Assembly: GCF_000527095.1 (NCBI RefSeq) | Contig: NZ_AZUN01000001.1 | Location: forward strand, 2,989,501 to 3,053,500 | Source: Methylomicrobium lacus LW14 | GTDB taxonomy: Bacteria > Pseudomonadota > Gammaproteobacteria > Methylococcales > Methylomonadaceae | DNA length: 64,000 nucleotides | Reading direction: 5' to 3' | Part shown: piece after piece, positions 8,345-16,006 of the stretch | How the letters are laid out: the number at the start of each line of letters is the position of its first letter | Position numbering within the stretch: the stretch's first letter is position 1 | Notes under the pieces: generated by a model | What the model saw: the letters and a program-made list of their open reading frames with translations, nothing else | Databases searched by the model: none | What the model was told of the DNA's origin: nothing | Program-made: the position numbers and the translations under genes

Positions 8345-8367
8345 TGAGGGTATTTTCACCCTATAAT
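8339..8367 (+). promoter_or_regulatory. Candidate sigma-70 promoter of the retron
   Basis: TTGCAA at 8339-8344 and a perfect TATAAT at 8362-8367 are separated by 17 bases. Transcription would begin near 8373-8376, just ahead of the first predicted arm of the structured RNA. The -35 box lies inside the large palindrome at 8302-8344, so a protein bound there would block RNA polymerase. It is the best-scoring promoter by eye in this region. Confidence 0.65.
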
Positions 8368-8373
8368 TTTTAC

Positions 8374-8584
8374 CAGTTAACAATAAAGGGGATATTCGTC
8401 ACTCTCTGGATCGTTACGACGATCTGAGGAAGGCGGCAACAATGCCTTCTATCTTGTCCGGCAATAGGCATGTGCCAGGCTCGGACGGGGGCGCGGTCGG
8501 CGACACCGCGCCCAAAGTAATACCGGGTTAACACTGTTGTTCCCCAGCTTCAATTCCGGCGACGCTCTTGCAATGGTGCAAGAG
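8374..8584 (+). ncRNA. Predicted retron msr-msd RNA
   Basis: The 230 bases between the promoter and the first ORF carry no convincing coding frame but hold serial hairpins: 8409-8424 (GATCGT/ACGATC, 4-nt loop), 8429-8449 (GAAGGC/GCCTTC), 8456-8486 (GTCCG/CGGAC enclosing GGC/GCC), 8489-8513 (GGGCGCGGT/ACCGCGCCC, 9 bp) and 8565-8584 (CTCTTGCA/TGCAAGAG, 8 bp). Near the ends, CAGTTAAC (about 8374-8382) can pair with GTTAACACTG (about 8527-8536) with a 2-nt bulge, as expected for the a1/a2 arms that bring the priming G next to the msd. Position directly upstream of a retron operon supports the call; exact ends and the branching G are unknown. Confidence 0.65.
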
Positions 8585-8604
8585 TGCAATTGAACGAGGT
8601 TCAG

Positions 8605-8769
8605 ATGAACAATGTTGTTAACAAACGGCAGGAGCGGTTGAAAGTGTGGGAATGGTTTTTACAAAAACTTTGTAATCCCCGCACTTGGAATTTAGTCATA
8701 AAAATTGGTTGGATTGCCGTGCGCTTTATACGGCTCCTAATCGAATTGATGCAACTATTCCATGGTTAG
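8605..8769 (+). CDS. 54-residue cationic membrane peptide, putative retron effector
   Basis: The ATG at 8605 is preceded by GAGG at 8595-8598. The peptide has an N-terminal charged region (NKRQERLKVWEW) and one amphipathic to hydrophobic segment at about residues 28-51 (WNLVIKIGWIAVRFIRLL) with interspersed Arg and Lys. It lies between the structured RNA and the XRE gene, in the place where retrons encode accessory proteins. Small membrane-active peptides are common toxins in abortive-infection and toxin-antitoxin systems, so a membrane-disrupting effector held in check by the retron complex is the working idea (inference). I recognise no named family. A longer start at GTG 8584 is possible. 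Confidence 0.6.
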   Translation: MNNVVNKRQERLKVWEWFLQKLCNPRTWNLVIKIGWIAVRFIRLLIELMQLFHG

Positions 8770-8816
8770 ATCGCTAACCCGGTATTTTCTTAATCCTCTC
8801 AAGCTTAAGGTATATG

Positions 8817-9122
8817 ATGTTAAATGAAGCACTTAGGACGATGAGGATATTCCATGACATGAAACAAGCGGAGCTTTCCGAGAAACTCGGAATATCTAAG
8901 TCGCATCTTTCTGAGATTGAATCCGGCAAAAAAACACCTGGTTTGCCTTTACTAAGCAAATATGCGGATGTGTTTGGGGTTCCTGTATCATCCATCTTAT
9001 TTTTCTCAGAAAATATAAACAGCGATCAACCCAATGAAAAGGCAAGGATTATGGTTTCGTCGAAGATCCTTGCTTTACTGAAATTTATTGCTGAACGATC
9101 TGGACGAATGAATGCGGAATAA
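8817..9122 (+). CDS. XRE-family helix-turn-helix protein of the retron
   Basis: A 101-residue protein with a Cro/CI-type helix-turn-helix at about residues 8-62. The recognition region reads KQAELSEKLGISKSHLSEIESGKK, split here as KQAELSEKLGIS and KSHLSEIESGKK. The C-terminal 35 residues are helical and may dimerise or contact the RT. TTAAGG at about 8805-8810 favours the second ATG (8817) over the one at 8814. The gene overlaps the reverse transcriptase by 11 bases, so they are translated together. It may repress the retron promoter through the TTGCAAGA sites, or act as the antitoxin of the small peptide; both are inferences. Confidence 0.85.
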   Translation: MLNEALRTMRIFHDMKQAELSEKLGISKSHLSEIESGKKTPGLPLLSKYADVFGVPVSSILFFSENINSDQPNEKARIMVSSKILALLKFIAERSGRMNAE

Positions 9123-9999
9123 GTCCAAAAAACAGTATCCACTCAAGCAATCACCACTATACAAGTTATCTAGCAAAAAGCGCTTGGCTGAAATTCTAGG
9201 CATTTCTAAAGACGATATTGAACGCCTCACTAAAGGCGGTAATCTTTACAATGAATGGGATGAAGTTAATGAGAAAGGAAAGTCAAGGCATATAGAAAAT
9301 CCTCGCCATGAACTAAAACGGACGCAAAGGAAAATAGCCAATCTCCTATCTAGAATAATCCCGCCAGACTTTTTGTACTGCCCTGTTAAAGATCGGTCTT
9401 ATATAACAAACGCGAAGCAGCATATCGGCCAAAGAAATGTCCGTTGCCTCGATATCAAAGCATATTTTACAGCGACTACCTCACGCCGAGTGTATTGGTT
9501 TTTTCATAACTATATGGATTGCCCTAAAGATGTTGCTGGTATTCTGACGGCACTATCAACATATAATGGACATCTACCGACTGGCAGTCCTTTAAGCCCA
9601 ATTTTAAGTTATTTTTCTCATATAGAGATGTGGGAAGAAATTTCAAACTTAGTGCAACAGAATGGTTGTATTCTCACGGTCTACATGGACGATCTTACAG
9701 TTTCTGGCGAAAAAGTAACGCCGTACCTCATGTGGCAGATTCGCCGCCAGATTCACCGATTCGGCTTGTCATATCATAAGGAAAAGCACTATCACGGCAA
9801 CTTTTCAGAGATCACCGGCATAATAATCAAAGATAAAATGATAACTCTGCCAAATAGGCAACACCTTAAAAAGCACCTCTTACAGCGGGCGTTGGCAAAA
9901 ACAATAGACCCTAATGAGAAGAACAAAATCGCATTAAGATTACATGGGTGCAATGCCCAAATCACTCAATTAAAACACTCAATGTCATCAGCCATGTAG
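9112..9999 (+). CDS. Retron reverse transcriptase
   Basis: A 295-residue RT carrying the retron-specific marks. NAxxH is at residues 100-104 (NAKQH), the motif A strand at 112-119 (CLDIKAYF) and LPTGSPLSP at 155-163. The catalytic box is YMDD at 191-194, where many retron RTs have YADD. A VTG-like ITG at 234-236 lies in the region that recognises the cognate msr. There is no fused nuclease or protease domain, and the length is at the compact end of the family. It makes branched msDNA from the upstream RNA; RT, msDNA and accessory proteins form an anti-phage complex in characterised retrons. AT content is higher than in its neighbours, consistent with horizontal gain. Confidence 0.95.
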   Translation: MRNKSKKQYPLKQSPLYKLSSKKRLAEILGISKDDIERLTKGGNLYNEWDEVNEKGKSRHIENPRHELKRTQRKIANLLSRIIPPDFLYCPVKDRSYITNAKQHIGQRNVRCLDIKAYFTATTSRRVYWFFHNYMDCPKDVAGILTALSTYNGHLPTGSPLSPILSYFSHIEMWEEISNLVQQNGCILTVYMDDLTVSGEKVTPYLMWQIRRQIHRFGLSYHKEKHYHGNFSEITGIIIKDKMITLPNRQHLKKHLLQRALAKTIDPNEKNKIALRLHGCNAQITQLKHSMSSAM

Positions 10000-10382
10000 G
10001 CCGAGCAACAGCTTTATTGTCGCCCGACAATCAGATGTCCGATGACGGAATGGCTGAGCGTTAACCTGTACTCGTCCTGATATTCAGCCATCGGCGCGTC
10101 GGACATAAAAAGAACGCCCCGACAACTCTATCCCCCAAATTCTTTGTCCAAACCATGACTTATCGAATCGCTTTAAAGACAAACATTAAGATTTGATTAA
10201 AATAAACTTCGCGGCTCCGGAGCTTTTCGATGGGAATGACTGTCCATACCGGCACAAACCAACGACTGTACACCGCGCGCTAGTCTATCCGAATGCCATT
10301 CGCTTAATTCTTAACGAATCGCACACGCGCAAATGCAGAACAATAAATAACGAAGTTTGTGCGGATGAGGCGAAGAAGGATT
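10000..10382. other. Intergenic region, no gene recognised
   Basis: About 380 bases follow the retron RT. A loose inverted repeat pairs TCAGATGTCCGA (about 10031) with TCGGACATAAAA (about 10099), and GGCTGAGCGTTAACC lies between them. A 76-codon frame at 10193-10423 overlaps the next gene and has no coding features. The region may contain the promoter of the CapA-like gene, but none is clear. Its AT-rich stretch near 10170-10200 marks the likely right border of the retron insertion. Confidence 0.4.
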
Positions 10383-11675
10383 ATGAACTCCAGATACCAC
10401 CGACGAAATACGAATTGGCATAAACCCAAGACGCGCAGGGATTTCCTGAAATTAACCGGGATCACCGCGTTTATCCTGGGGATGAGCCATGCGCAGGCGG
10501 CAACGGTCAGGAAAGACATCATGCCCGATCCGGACCCTCCCTCTCAGATGACTTATCGTAATAGCCGGACGATTACGCTGTTTCTGTGCGGCGATGTGAT
10601 GACCGGCCGGGGAATCGACCAGGTACTGCCCCACCCCGTGCAGCCGCGGATTCATGAATCCTATATGACCTCCGCCCAGGGCTATGTGAAACTCGCGGAG
10701 GAAGCCAACGGCCCCATTCCGAAACCGGTCGACTTCGCCTATATCTGGGGGGATGCGCTGGCCGAACTCCGGCACACGGCCCCCGACGCCCGCATCATCA
10801 ACCTCGAAACGGCGGTAACGACCAGCACCGAATATTGGCCAGGCAAAGGCATCCATTACCGGATGCATCCGAAGAACATCCCCTGCATTACCGCGGCGAA
10901 GATCGACTGCTGCATGCTGGCCAACAATCATGTGCTGGATTGGGGGTATGACGGCTTAACGGAGACTTTAAAGACTTTGTCCGACGCCCACCTGAAGGTC
11001 GCGGGGGCGGGCCAAAACCTGGCAGACGCCGAAGCGCCGGCGATTATCGAGGTGGCAGGAAAAGGTCGCGTGCTGGTGTTCGGTTTCGGCGATGAAAGCA
11101 GCGGCATACCCTCGCGCTGGGGCGCCCGCGGCGACAAGGCCGGCGTCAGCTTGCTGCCGGATTTGTCCGAAAACACGGTGAGCCGTATCGCCAGGCGAAT
11201 CTCGGCCCTCAAGCAGCAAGGCGATTGCGTGGTGGCCTCGATACACTGGGGCGGCAACTGGGGCTACAAGATAGCCGATGCCCAAAAAGAGTTTGCGCAC
11301 CGGCTGATAGACCAGGCCCAGGTGGACGTGGTGCACGGCCATTCATCGCACCATCCGATGGGCATCGAGGTCTACAAGGACAAACCGATTCTCTACGGCT
11401 GCGGCGACTTTCTGAACGACTACGAGGGAATTTCAGGCTACGAGGAATTCCGCGGCGACCTCTCGCTGATGTATTTTGTGACCCTGGACTTGGAGACAGG
11501 AAAGCTGGTCGACTTGAGGATGACGCCGATGCAAATCAGCCGCTTCAGCTTGAATTTTGCCCCATCTCACGATGCTCTCTGGCTGCAACAAGTATTGGAC
11601 AGGGAAAGCCAGAAGCTGGGGGCGAGGATAGAATTGATCGATAAAGGCAGGCGTTTAGCCTTGTCGGTCAGGTAG
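10383..11675 (+). CDS. CapA-family metallophosphatase-like protein with Tat signal
   Basis: 430 residues from the ATG at 10383, preceded closely by AAGAAGGA. A twin-arginine signal is present (RRDFLKLTG at about 18-26, hydrophobic segment, SHAQA near 38). The mature part is a CapA/PGA_cap domain: CGDVMTGRG near residue 69, NLETAV, ANNHVLDWG, SIHWGGNWG and HGHSSHHP near 318. These form the metal-binding core shared with calcineurin-like phosphoesterases. Family members take part in poly-gamma-glutamate capsule formation or envelope polymer handling; no other capsule genes are nearby. In-frame GTG/ATG starts at 10359 and 10365 are alternatives. Confidence 0.88.
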   Translation: MNSRYHRRNTNWHKPKTRRDFLKLTGITAFILGMSHAQAATVRKDIMPDPDPPSQMTYRNSRTITLFLCGDVMTGRGIDQVLPHPVQPRIHESYMTSAQGYVKLAEEANGPIPKPVDFAYIWGDALAELRHTAPDARIINLETAVTTSTEYWPGKGIHYRMHPKNIPCITAAKIDCCMLANNHVLDWGYDGLTETLKTLSDAHLKVAGAGQNLADAEAPAIIEVAGKGRVLVFGFGDESSGIPSRWGARGDKAGVSLLPDLSENTVSRIARRISALKQQGDCVVASIHWGGNWGYKIADAQKEFAHRLIDQAQVDVVHGHSSHHPMGIEVYKDKPILYGCGDFLNDYEGISGYEEFRGDLSLMYFVTLDLETGKLVDLRMTPMQISRFSLNFAPSHDALWLQQVLDRESQKLGARIELIDKGRRLALSVR

Positions 11676-11720
11676 GGCAAAGCTCCCTCTCCCATCGGGA
11701 GATAGGAGCCGTCATCCCTA

Positions 11721-11826
11721 ACTTAACAAGCATGAGGCGGCTTTCCTCACGCAAAATAAATCACCGTGGGAGCGACGCCCACGTCGCGACTTGAGGCTTT
11801 AATCGCGACGTAGGCGTCGCTCCCAC
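11721..11826. repeat. GTGGGAGCGACGCC-type dispersed repeat, full copy
   Basis: CTTAACAAGC then ATGAGGCGGCTTTCCTCACG leads into GCAAAATAAA and the core GTGGGAGCGACGCC (from 11766) ... GGCGTCGCTCCCAC (to 11826), with CGTCGCGACT and TCGCGACG pairing inside. It is nearly identical to 6223-6331, including the non-palindromic leader, so the unit is about 105 bases and not only the hairpin. It lies between the convergent CapA-like and pit genes. Confidence 0.75.
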
Positions 11827-11861
11827 CACTTGCCTATCGAGTTTCAAATAATCCCTACGGA

Positions 11862-12974
11862 CTACTGAAACTGCAACAGCAGAGTCACCATGCCCCAGGC
11901 CAAACCGCCGGCGGCCGGAATCGTCAAAACCCAGGCCCAAACGATCCGCTCGATGACCGAAAGTTTCAGTGCGTGCGGATTCTTGGCAAAACCTACGCCC
12001 ATGATCGCGGTTGAAATGCTGTGCGTGGTCGAAACCGGCATGCCGAAGTGAGCGGCGGTCAGCAGAATGGTCGCCGAGCTGGTTTCGGCGGCGAAGCCGT
12101 TGATCGGATGCAATTTGACCATTTTGTGGCCCAGCGTTTTGATGATGCGCCACCCGCCTACCGCGGTGCCCATCGCCATGACCAACGCACAAGTAAAGAT
12201 AATCCAGGCATCGATATCTTTTTCGCCCCCATCCGGCCGCAGGAATTCGGCCCAGGCCGGCAATTGATCGAGCGTACCGGCACTGTTGGCGGTAAAAATC
12301 GACAAGGCGATGATACCCATGGTTTTTTGCGCGTCGTTACTGCCGTGAGCAAACCCCATATAACCGGCCGAAAGCAGCTGGGCTTTGCCGAACACAGCAT
12401 TGACCCATTTCGGACGCGCCGCACGCGCGATTGCCCCGCCCAGGGAATTCATCCCGCTAATGATCCCCATCAAACTGCCCATGATCACGATGCCGAGCGT
12501 AAACCCCGCAATCGGCGAGCTGACCATCGGGATCAAAACCTTCCACAGCAAGCCTTTGTTCTCGGTCCAGACCGCCGCGGTTTTTGACCAGATCAGCACA
12601 TCGAAATTATTGTGGCCTGCCGCCAGCGCGGCGCCGCATAAGCCGCCGATCAAGGCGTGACTGGAAGAGGATGGCAGTCCCAGCGCCCAGGTAATCAGGT
12701 TCCAGACAATCGCACCGACCAGCGCGCAGATCAGCACTTCGGAGGTGATCGTGACCAAGCCGGTATCCACTAATCCGGACGAAATGGTTTTGGCCACCGC
12801 CGTACCCGAGAACGCACCGACCAGATTGGTGGCGGCGGCCAGAATCACCGCCTGGGTTGGCGTCAAGACCTTGGTGGCAACCACCGTGGCAATCGAGTTC
12901 GCGGTGTCGTGGAAGCCGTTGATGAACTCGAAAACCAGCGCCGCCAGGATGACAAGCAAGAGCAGAGTCAGCAT
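11862..12974 (-). CDS. Low-affinity inorganic phosphate transporter, Pit family
   Basis: A 370-residue membrane permease of the PiT family with about ten helices. Both inverted signature repeats are present: GFHDTANSIA at residues 20-29 and, in the second half, GFAHGSNDAQKT. SSSHALIGG and PVSTTHS loops are also conserved. It couples phosphate or metal-phosphate uptake to the proton gradient. The DUF47 gene ends 10 bases upstream, an arrangement typical of Pit systems whose PhoU-like partner modulates the transporter. The large cytoplasmic loop of E. coli PitA is reduced here. Confidence 0.92.
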   Translation of the reverse strand: MLTLLLLVILAALVFEFINGFHDTANSIATVVATKVLTPTQAVILAAATNLVGAFSGTAVAKTISSGLVDTGLVTITSEVLICALVGAIVWNLITWALGLPSSSSHALIGGLCGAALAAGHNNFDVLIWSKTAAVWTENKGLLWKVLIPMVSSPIAGFTLGIVIMGSLMGIISGMNSLGGAIARAARPKWVNAVFGKAQLLSAGYMGFAHGSNDAQKTMGIIALSIFTANSAGTLDQLPAWAEFLRPDGGEKDIDAWIIFTCALVMAMGTAVGGWRIIKTLGHKMVKLHPINGFAAETSSATILLTAAHFGMPVSTTHSISTAIMGVGFAKNPHALKLSVIERIVWAWVLTIPAAGGLAWGMVTLLLQFQ

Positions 12975-12984
12975 CGCAAGCCTT

Positions 12985-13614
12985 TTATGAATTTTTTAAG
13001 ACGATGTGATAGATGACATTGCCGGCGTCGCGGCAGCGATCGATCGCTTTTTCCAGAATTTCAAACAGATTCATTTTTACCAGATAACGGATCGGATCGG
13101 ATTCTTCAACATAGGCATCCCGATACAGGTTAAGGATCAGCTTATCGGCCTCACCTTCAATCGTGTGCAACTGGTCGTTTAATTTTTTGATTTGATCCAG
13201 ATCCATCCCCTTACGCAACAGTCCGACCATTTGCGCCAAGACGTCGCAGGCCTGTTGCAGCATCGCGGCACGGCTAATGAAATCGACATCGCCAATGCGC
13301 GCAAAGGCGATAGTGTAATGCTCCGCGAACTTTTCCACGATTTTAGGAATCTTGTAAAGCGCGCCGTTAAGGGCTTCGATATCTTCACGGTCGAGCACGG
13401 TTACAAAGGTATTGACCAATTCTTCACTGATCTGCGCGGACAAGTCTTTTTCCTGGATGCGAGCGCGTTTGAATTTATCCAGTGATTGTTGCGATGCCGG
13501 CGAACTCAGCAGTTCGATCAAGGCTCTGGCCGATGAACGCGCGGATTCCGCGCTGGCTTCGAGCAGGCCGTAGAATTTATCGCCTTTGCCGAAGATGGTT
13601 TGCAATGAGAACAT
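12985..13614 (-). CDS. DUF47 PhoU-like accessory protein of the Pit transporter
   Basis: 209 residues, all-helical, matching the DUF47 family whose members fold like PhoU and are encoded beside Pit transporters. The start (MFSLQTIFGKGDKFYGLLE) and the E-D-I-E-x-L motif (DREDIEALNGALYKI) are typical. It is the first gene of the two-gene unit with pit and probably regulates phosphate flux through the permease. No recognisable Pho box was found upstream. Confidence 0.9.
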   Translation of the reverse strand: MFSLQTIFGKGDKFYGLLEASAESARSSARALIELLSSPASQQSLDKFKRARIQEKDLSAQISEELVNTFVTVLDREDIEALNGALYKIPKIVEKFAEHYTIAFARIGDVDFISRAAMLQQACDVLAQMVGLLRKGMDLDQIKKLNDQLHTIEGEADKLILNLYRDAYVEESDPIRYLVKMNLFEILEKAIDRCRDAGNVIYHIVLKNS

Positions 13615-14017
13615 GTATTTTCCTTATTTATGATCTGTAAGGCATTTTGTCGTTTCTTCGCCCATTATCGCATAACACCTTGCTAATTTGAGAGGTTTTG
13701 AATCAGGATGATTCAACCTGGATTGAATCAAGTTGCAGAGACAGGCAAGCAGAGTCAGTCTCTTTGGCCGACCCGGTGGCTGAGCCTCCTCATCACACAG
13801 AGCCATGGTCAAAACCGGCCCGTTCGGCATCTTTATTCATTGCAACTTTAGCCTTTGCCGCATGGTCTTCTATACACTTTCAGGATAATTAAGTTCCTAA
13901 AAAGTAAAAACGCCTTTGAAGATAGACGCCTGTCTGCCGAGAAAAGAACCTCAAGGGAAGGCATCGGTGATCACATTAAGCTTTTCAAAATCGATTCTGC
14001 CGAGGGTGCAGGACAGT
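13615..14017. other. Intergenic region between divergent genes
   Basis: About 400 bases between the DUF47 gene (minus) and the exported protein (plus). No gene or repeat is convincing. TTGAATCAGG and TGGATTGAATCAAG near 13698-13730 form a short interrupted repeat. The frame of the downstream protein stays open back to 13916, so part of this region could be coding if a TTG start is used. Promoters for both directions must lie here but are not obvious. Confidence 0.35.
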
Positions 14018-15859
14018 ATGCTCATAGCCTTAATGTTAGGCTCTATTCGTTTATGCCGAGCAACGGCAAAGTGGACTCGGGGCGGCTTGCCAACCCAACC
14101 TTCGCGCTATTTCCTCGCCTGCCTGTTGGCATGGGCCAGCATTTCGGTAGCGCTGGCCGAGAATCACTCCTGCGAGGAAACCGGCGAGACGCATATCTGG
14201 ATCTCGCCTCTCAACCCCACAGCCGATGAACCGATCAAGATCATGGCCGTGTCCACGGACGGCCCGGTGTCGGGACTGAGCCTGATCGACAGCCAAGGCC
14301 GGCGCCTGCCACTCAAATCCCGCCGCCGGGGCGGCCCGCCCTGGAGCCGTATCGCCATTGCGGAAGGATTCAGCGAAGGGGAATATCGCGTGCTGGCGGG
14401 ACGGAATGGCAAGCTGACCGCCTGCCGTCCGCTCGCCATCGGCGCCTCGGGCGCACAGGAAAGCCCCAAAACCTGGGGGCTGGCGACCGAAGCCTTTTAT
14501 GCCGCCTGGATCGAAGAATTGTTCGGCGCGCCGCCTGAGGAAAACCTGAGCCTCCCTTCCCTGGAGCCGGTGCTGCGCAACGCCGAGCGCAACTTCCTCT
14601 ACAACCATCTCGGCCTCAACGAAGACAAAAACCTGCCGCTCACCCCCGATTGCGCCGATCTGCCCTATACCTTGCGGGCTTATTTTGCCTGGAAGGTCGG
14701 CCTGCCGATCGCCTTCCGCGCCTGCGGGCGCGGCTCGGCTAACGCGCCGCCGCGTTGCGGCGCGGCCACCGTCAAGACCGAATTTACCCAGGGCATCCGC
14801 TCGCAGGCGAGCTTCAGGAATGTCAGCGGGCAGTTGGCGAATGCCGTGCATTCGGGGACCGCACGGACAGGGCTTGAGGACGAATCCACCGATCTGTACC
14901 CGATCCCTCTCGGCCGGGAGAGACTCTGGCCGGGGACGGTCTATGCCGATCCCTACGGCCATGTGCTGGTGCTGGTGGAATGGGTGCCGCAGACGGCGGG
15001 CCGGCCCGGCATGTTGCTGGCCGTCGATGCCCAGCCGGACAACTCGGTCACCCGCAAGCGGACCTGGGAAGGCACCTTGCTGTTCGCCGATAGCAAAAGC
15101 GCAGGGCCAGGCTTCAAGGCTTTCCGGCCCTTGGTCCGTACCGACTCCGGCGGATGGCGGACGCTCGCCAATGACGAACTGGTCGACCATCCCGGCTTCG
15201 CCCCCTTTTCATTGGAGCAGGATCAACTCGCCCCCGACGATTTCTATGCCGGGCTGGCCAAGCTTGTGAACCCCCGCGGCCTTGATCCGAAGCAGGCTTA
15301 CGAAGCCAGCCTCGACGCCTTGGTCGAGCAAATCGAGACCCGCGTGACCTCGATCGACAACGGCGAGGCGTATTTCCGCAAGCACCCCGGCAGCGTGATC
15401 CCGATGCCAAGCGGCGCGGCGATTTTTCAGACCCTCGGCCCCTGGGAGGATTACTCCACACCCTCCCGCGACATGCGCCTGATCATCGCGATCAACGTGC
15501 TGAACGGCTTGCCCGAGAAGATCGTCAGCCACCCCGAATTGTTCGTGATCAATGGCGGCAGCCCCGAGGAGGCCGCGGCCGAAATCGAGCAGCATCACGC
15601 CAAGCGCATCCGGGAACGCAGCATCCGTTATACCCGCACGGACGGCAGCCCGTGGGAGCTGTCCGTGGCCGAGGTGCTGGCACGGAAGCCGGCCTATCAA
15701 ATGGCTTATAATCCGAACGACTGCGTCGAAATACGTTGGGGCGCGAAGCCGGGCACGGAGGAATATTCGACTTGCCGCCGCCAGGCACCGGCGGAACAGC
15801 GGGCGAAAATGGAGAAATACCGGATCTGGTTCCGCGAGGTAAGAAGGCCGGCACAGTAA
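14018..15859 (+). CDS. Large exported protein of unknown function
   Basis: About 613 residues from the ATG at 14018; a TTG at 13916 would give 647. A hydrophobic segment (YFLACLLAWASISVALAEN) looks like a signal peptide or anchor about 30 residues in, so the start is uncertain. After it comes a beta-rich domain to about residue 150. A helical domain follows, with a conserved-looking DCADLPYTLRAYFAWK block and GLPIAFRACGRG, then an acidic C-terminal half with several Cys. Cysteine, Asp and aromatic residues in the DCADLP block recall papain-like or NlpC-like folds, but I cannot name the family. No operon partner is on this strand. Confidence 0.6.
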   Translation: MLIALMLGSIRLCRATAKWTRGGLPTQPSRYFLACLLAWASISVALAENHSCEETGETHIWISPLNPTADEPIKIMAVSTDGPVSGLSLIDSQGRRLPLKSRRRGGPPWSRIAIAEGFSEGEYRVLAGRNGKLTACRPLAIGASGAQESPKTWGLATEAFYAAWIEELFGAPPEENLSLPSLEPVLRNAERNFLYNHLGLNEDKNLPLTPDCADLPYTLRAYFAWKVGLPIAFRACGRGSANAPPRCGAATVKTEFTQGIRSQASFRNVSGQLANAVHSGTARTGLEDESTDLYPIPLGRERLWPGTVYADPYGHVLVLVEWVPQTAGRPGMLLAVDAQPDNSVTRKRTWEGTLLFADSKSAGPGFKAFRPLVRTDSGGWRTLANDELVDHPGFAPFSLEQDQLAPDDFYAGLAKLVNPRGLDPKQAYEASLDALVEQIETRVTSIDNGEAYFRKHPGSVIPMPSGAAIFQTLGPWEDYSTPSRDMRLIIAINVLNGLPEKIVSHPELFVINGGSPEEAAAEIEQHHAKRIRERSIRYTRTDGSPWELSVAEVLARKPAYQMAYNPNDCVEIRWGAKPGTEEYSTCRRQAPAEQRAKMEKYRIWFREVRRPAQ

Positions 15860-15883
15860 GTTGTGTAATCGATTAGAGAGTGT

Positions 15884-15983
15884 TACCGTTGGCTGAGCGG
15901 AGCCGAAGCCGACAATTAGCTTCGACTCCGCTCAGCTAACGCTATTCCGCTCGGGGTGAGCTTGTCGAACCACGAGCGGAATC
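15884..15983. repeat. GAGC-type palindrome and CGCTCGTGGTTCGACAAGC repeat
   Basis: 15888-15942 pairs GTTGGCTGAGCGGAGCCGAAGC with GCTTCGACTCCGCTCAGCTAAC and is a close copy of 6158-6213. It is followed by 15946-15983, where ATTCCGCTCG and CGAGCGGAAT enclose GGGTGAGCTTGTCGAACCA, a relative of the TTCGACAAGCTCA element at 3689-3729. The pair separates convergent genes and could help end transcription, though there is no T tract. Confidence 0.7.
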
Positions 15984-16006
15984 AAGATATTCAGAAGTTG
16001 TCCAGC

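Noticed and set aside
8185..8427. 80-codon frame between the GFA gene and the retron
   Set aside because: It runs through the palindromic repeat, the operator-like palindrome and the promoter; coding is implausible.
10193..10423. 76-codon frame upstream of the CapA-like gene
   Set aside because: Overlaps the next gene, has no ribosome-binding site or domain character.
14051..15190. 379-codon minus-strand frame
   Set aside because: Antisense to the exported protein at 14018-15859, Arg/Gly/Ala-rich with no fold features.
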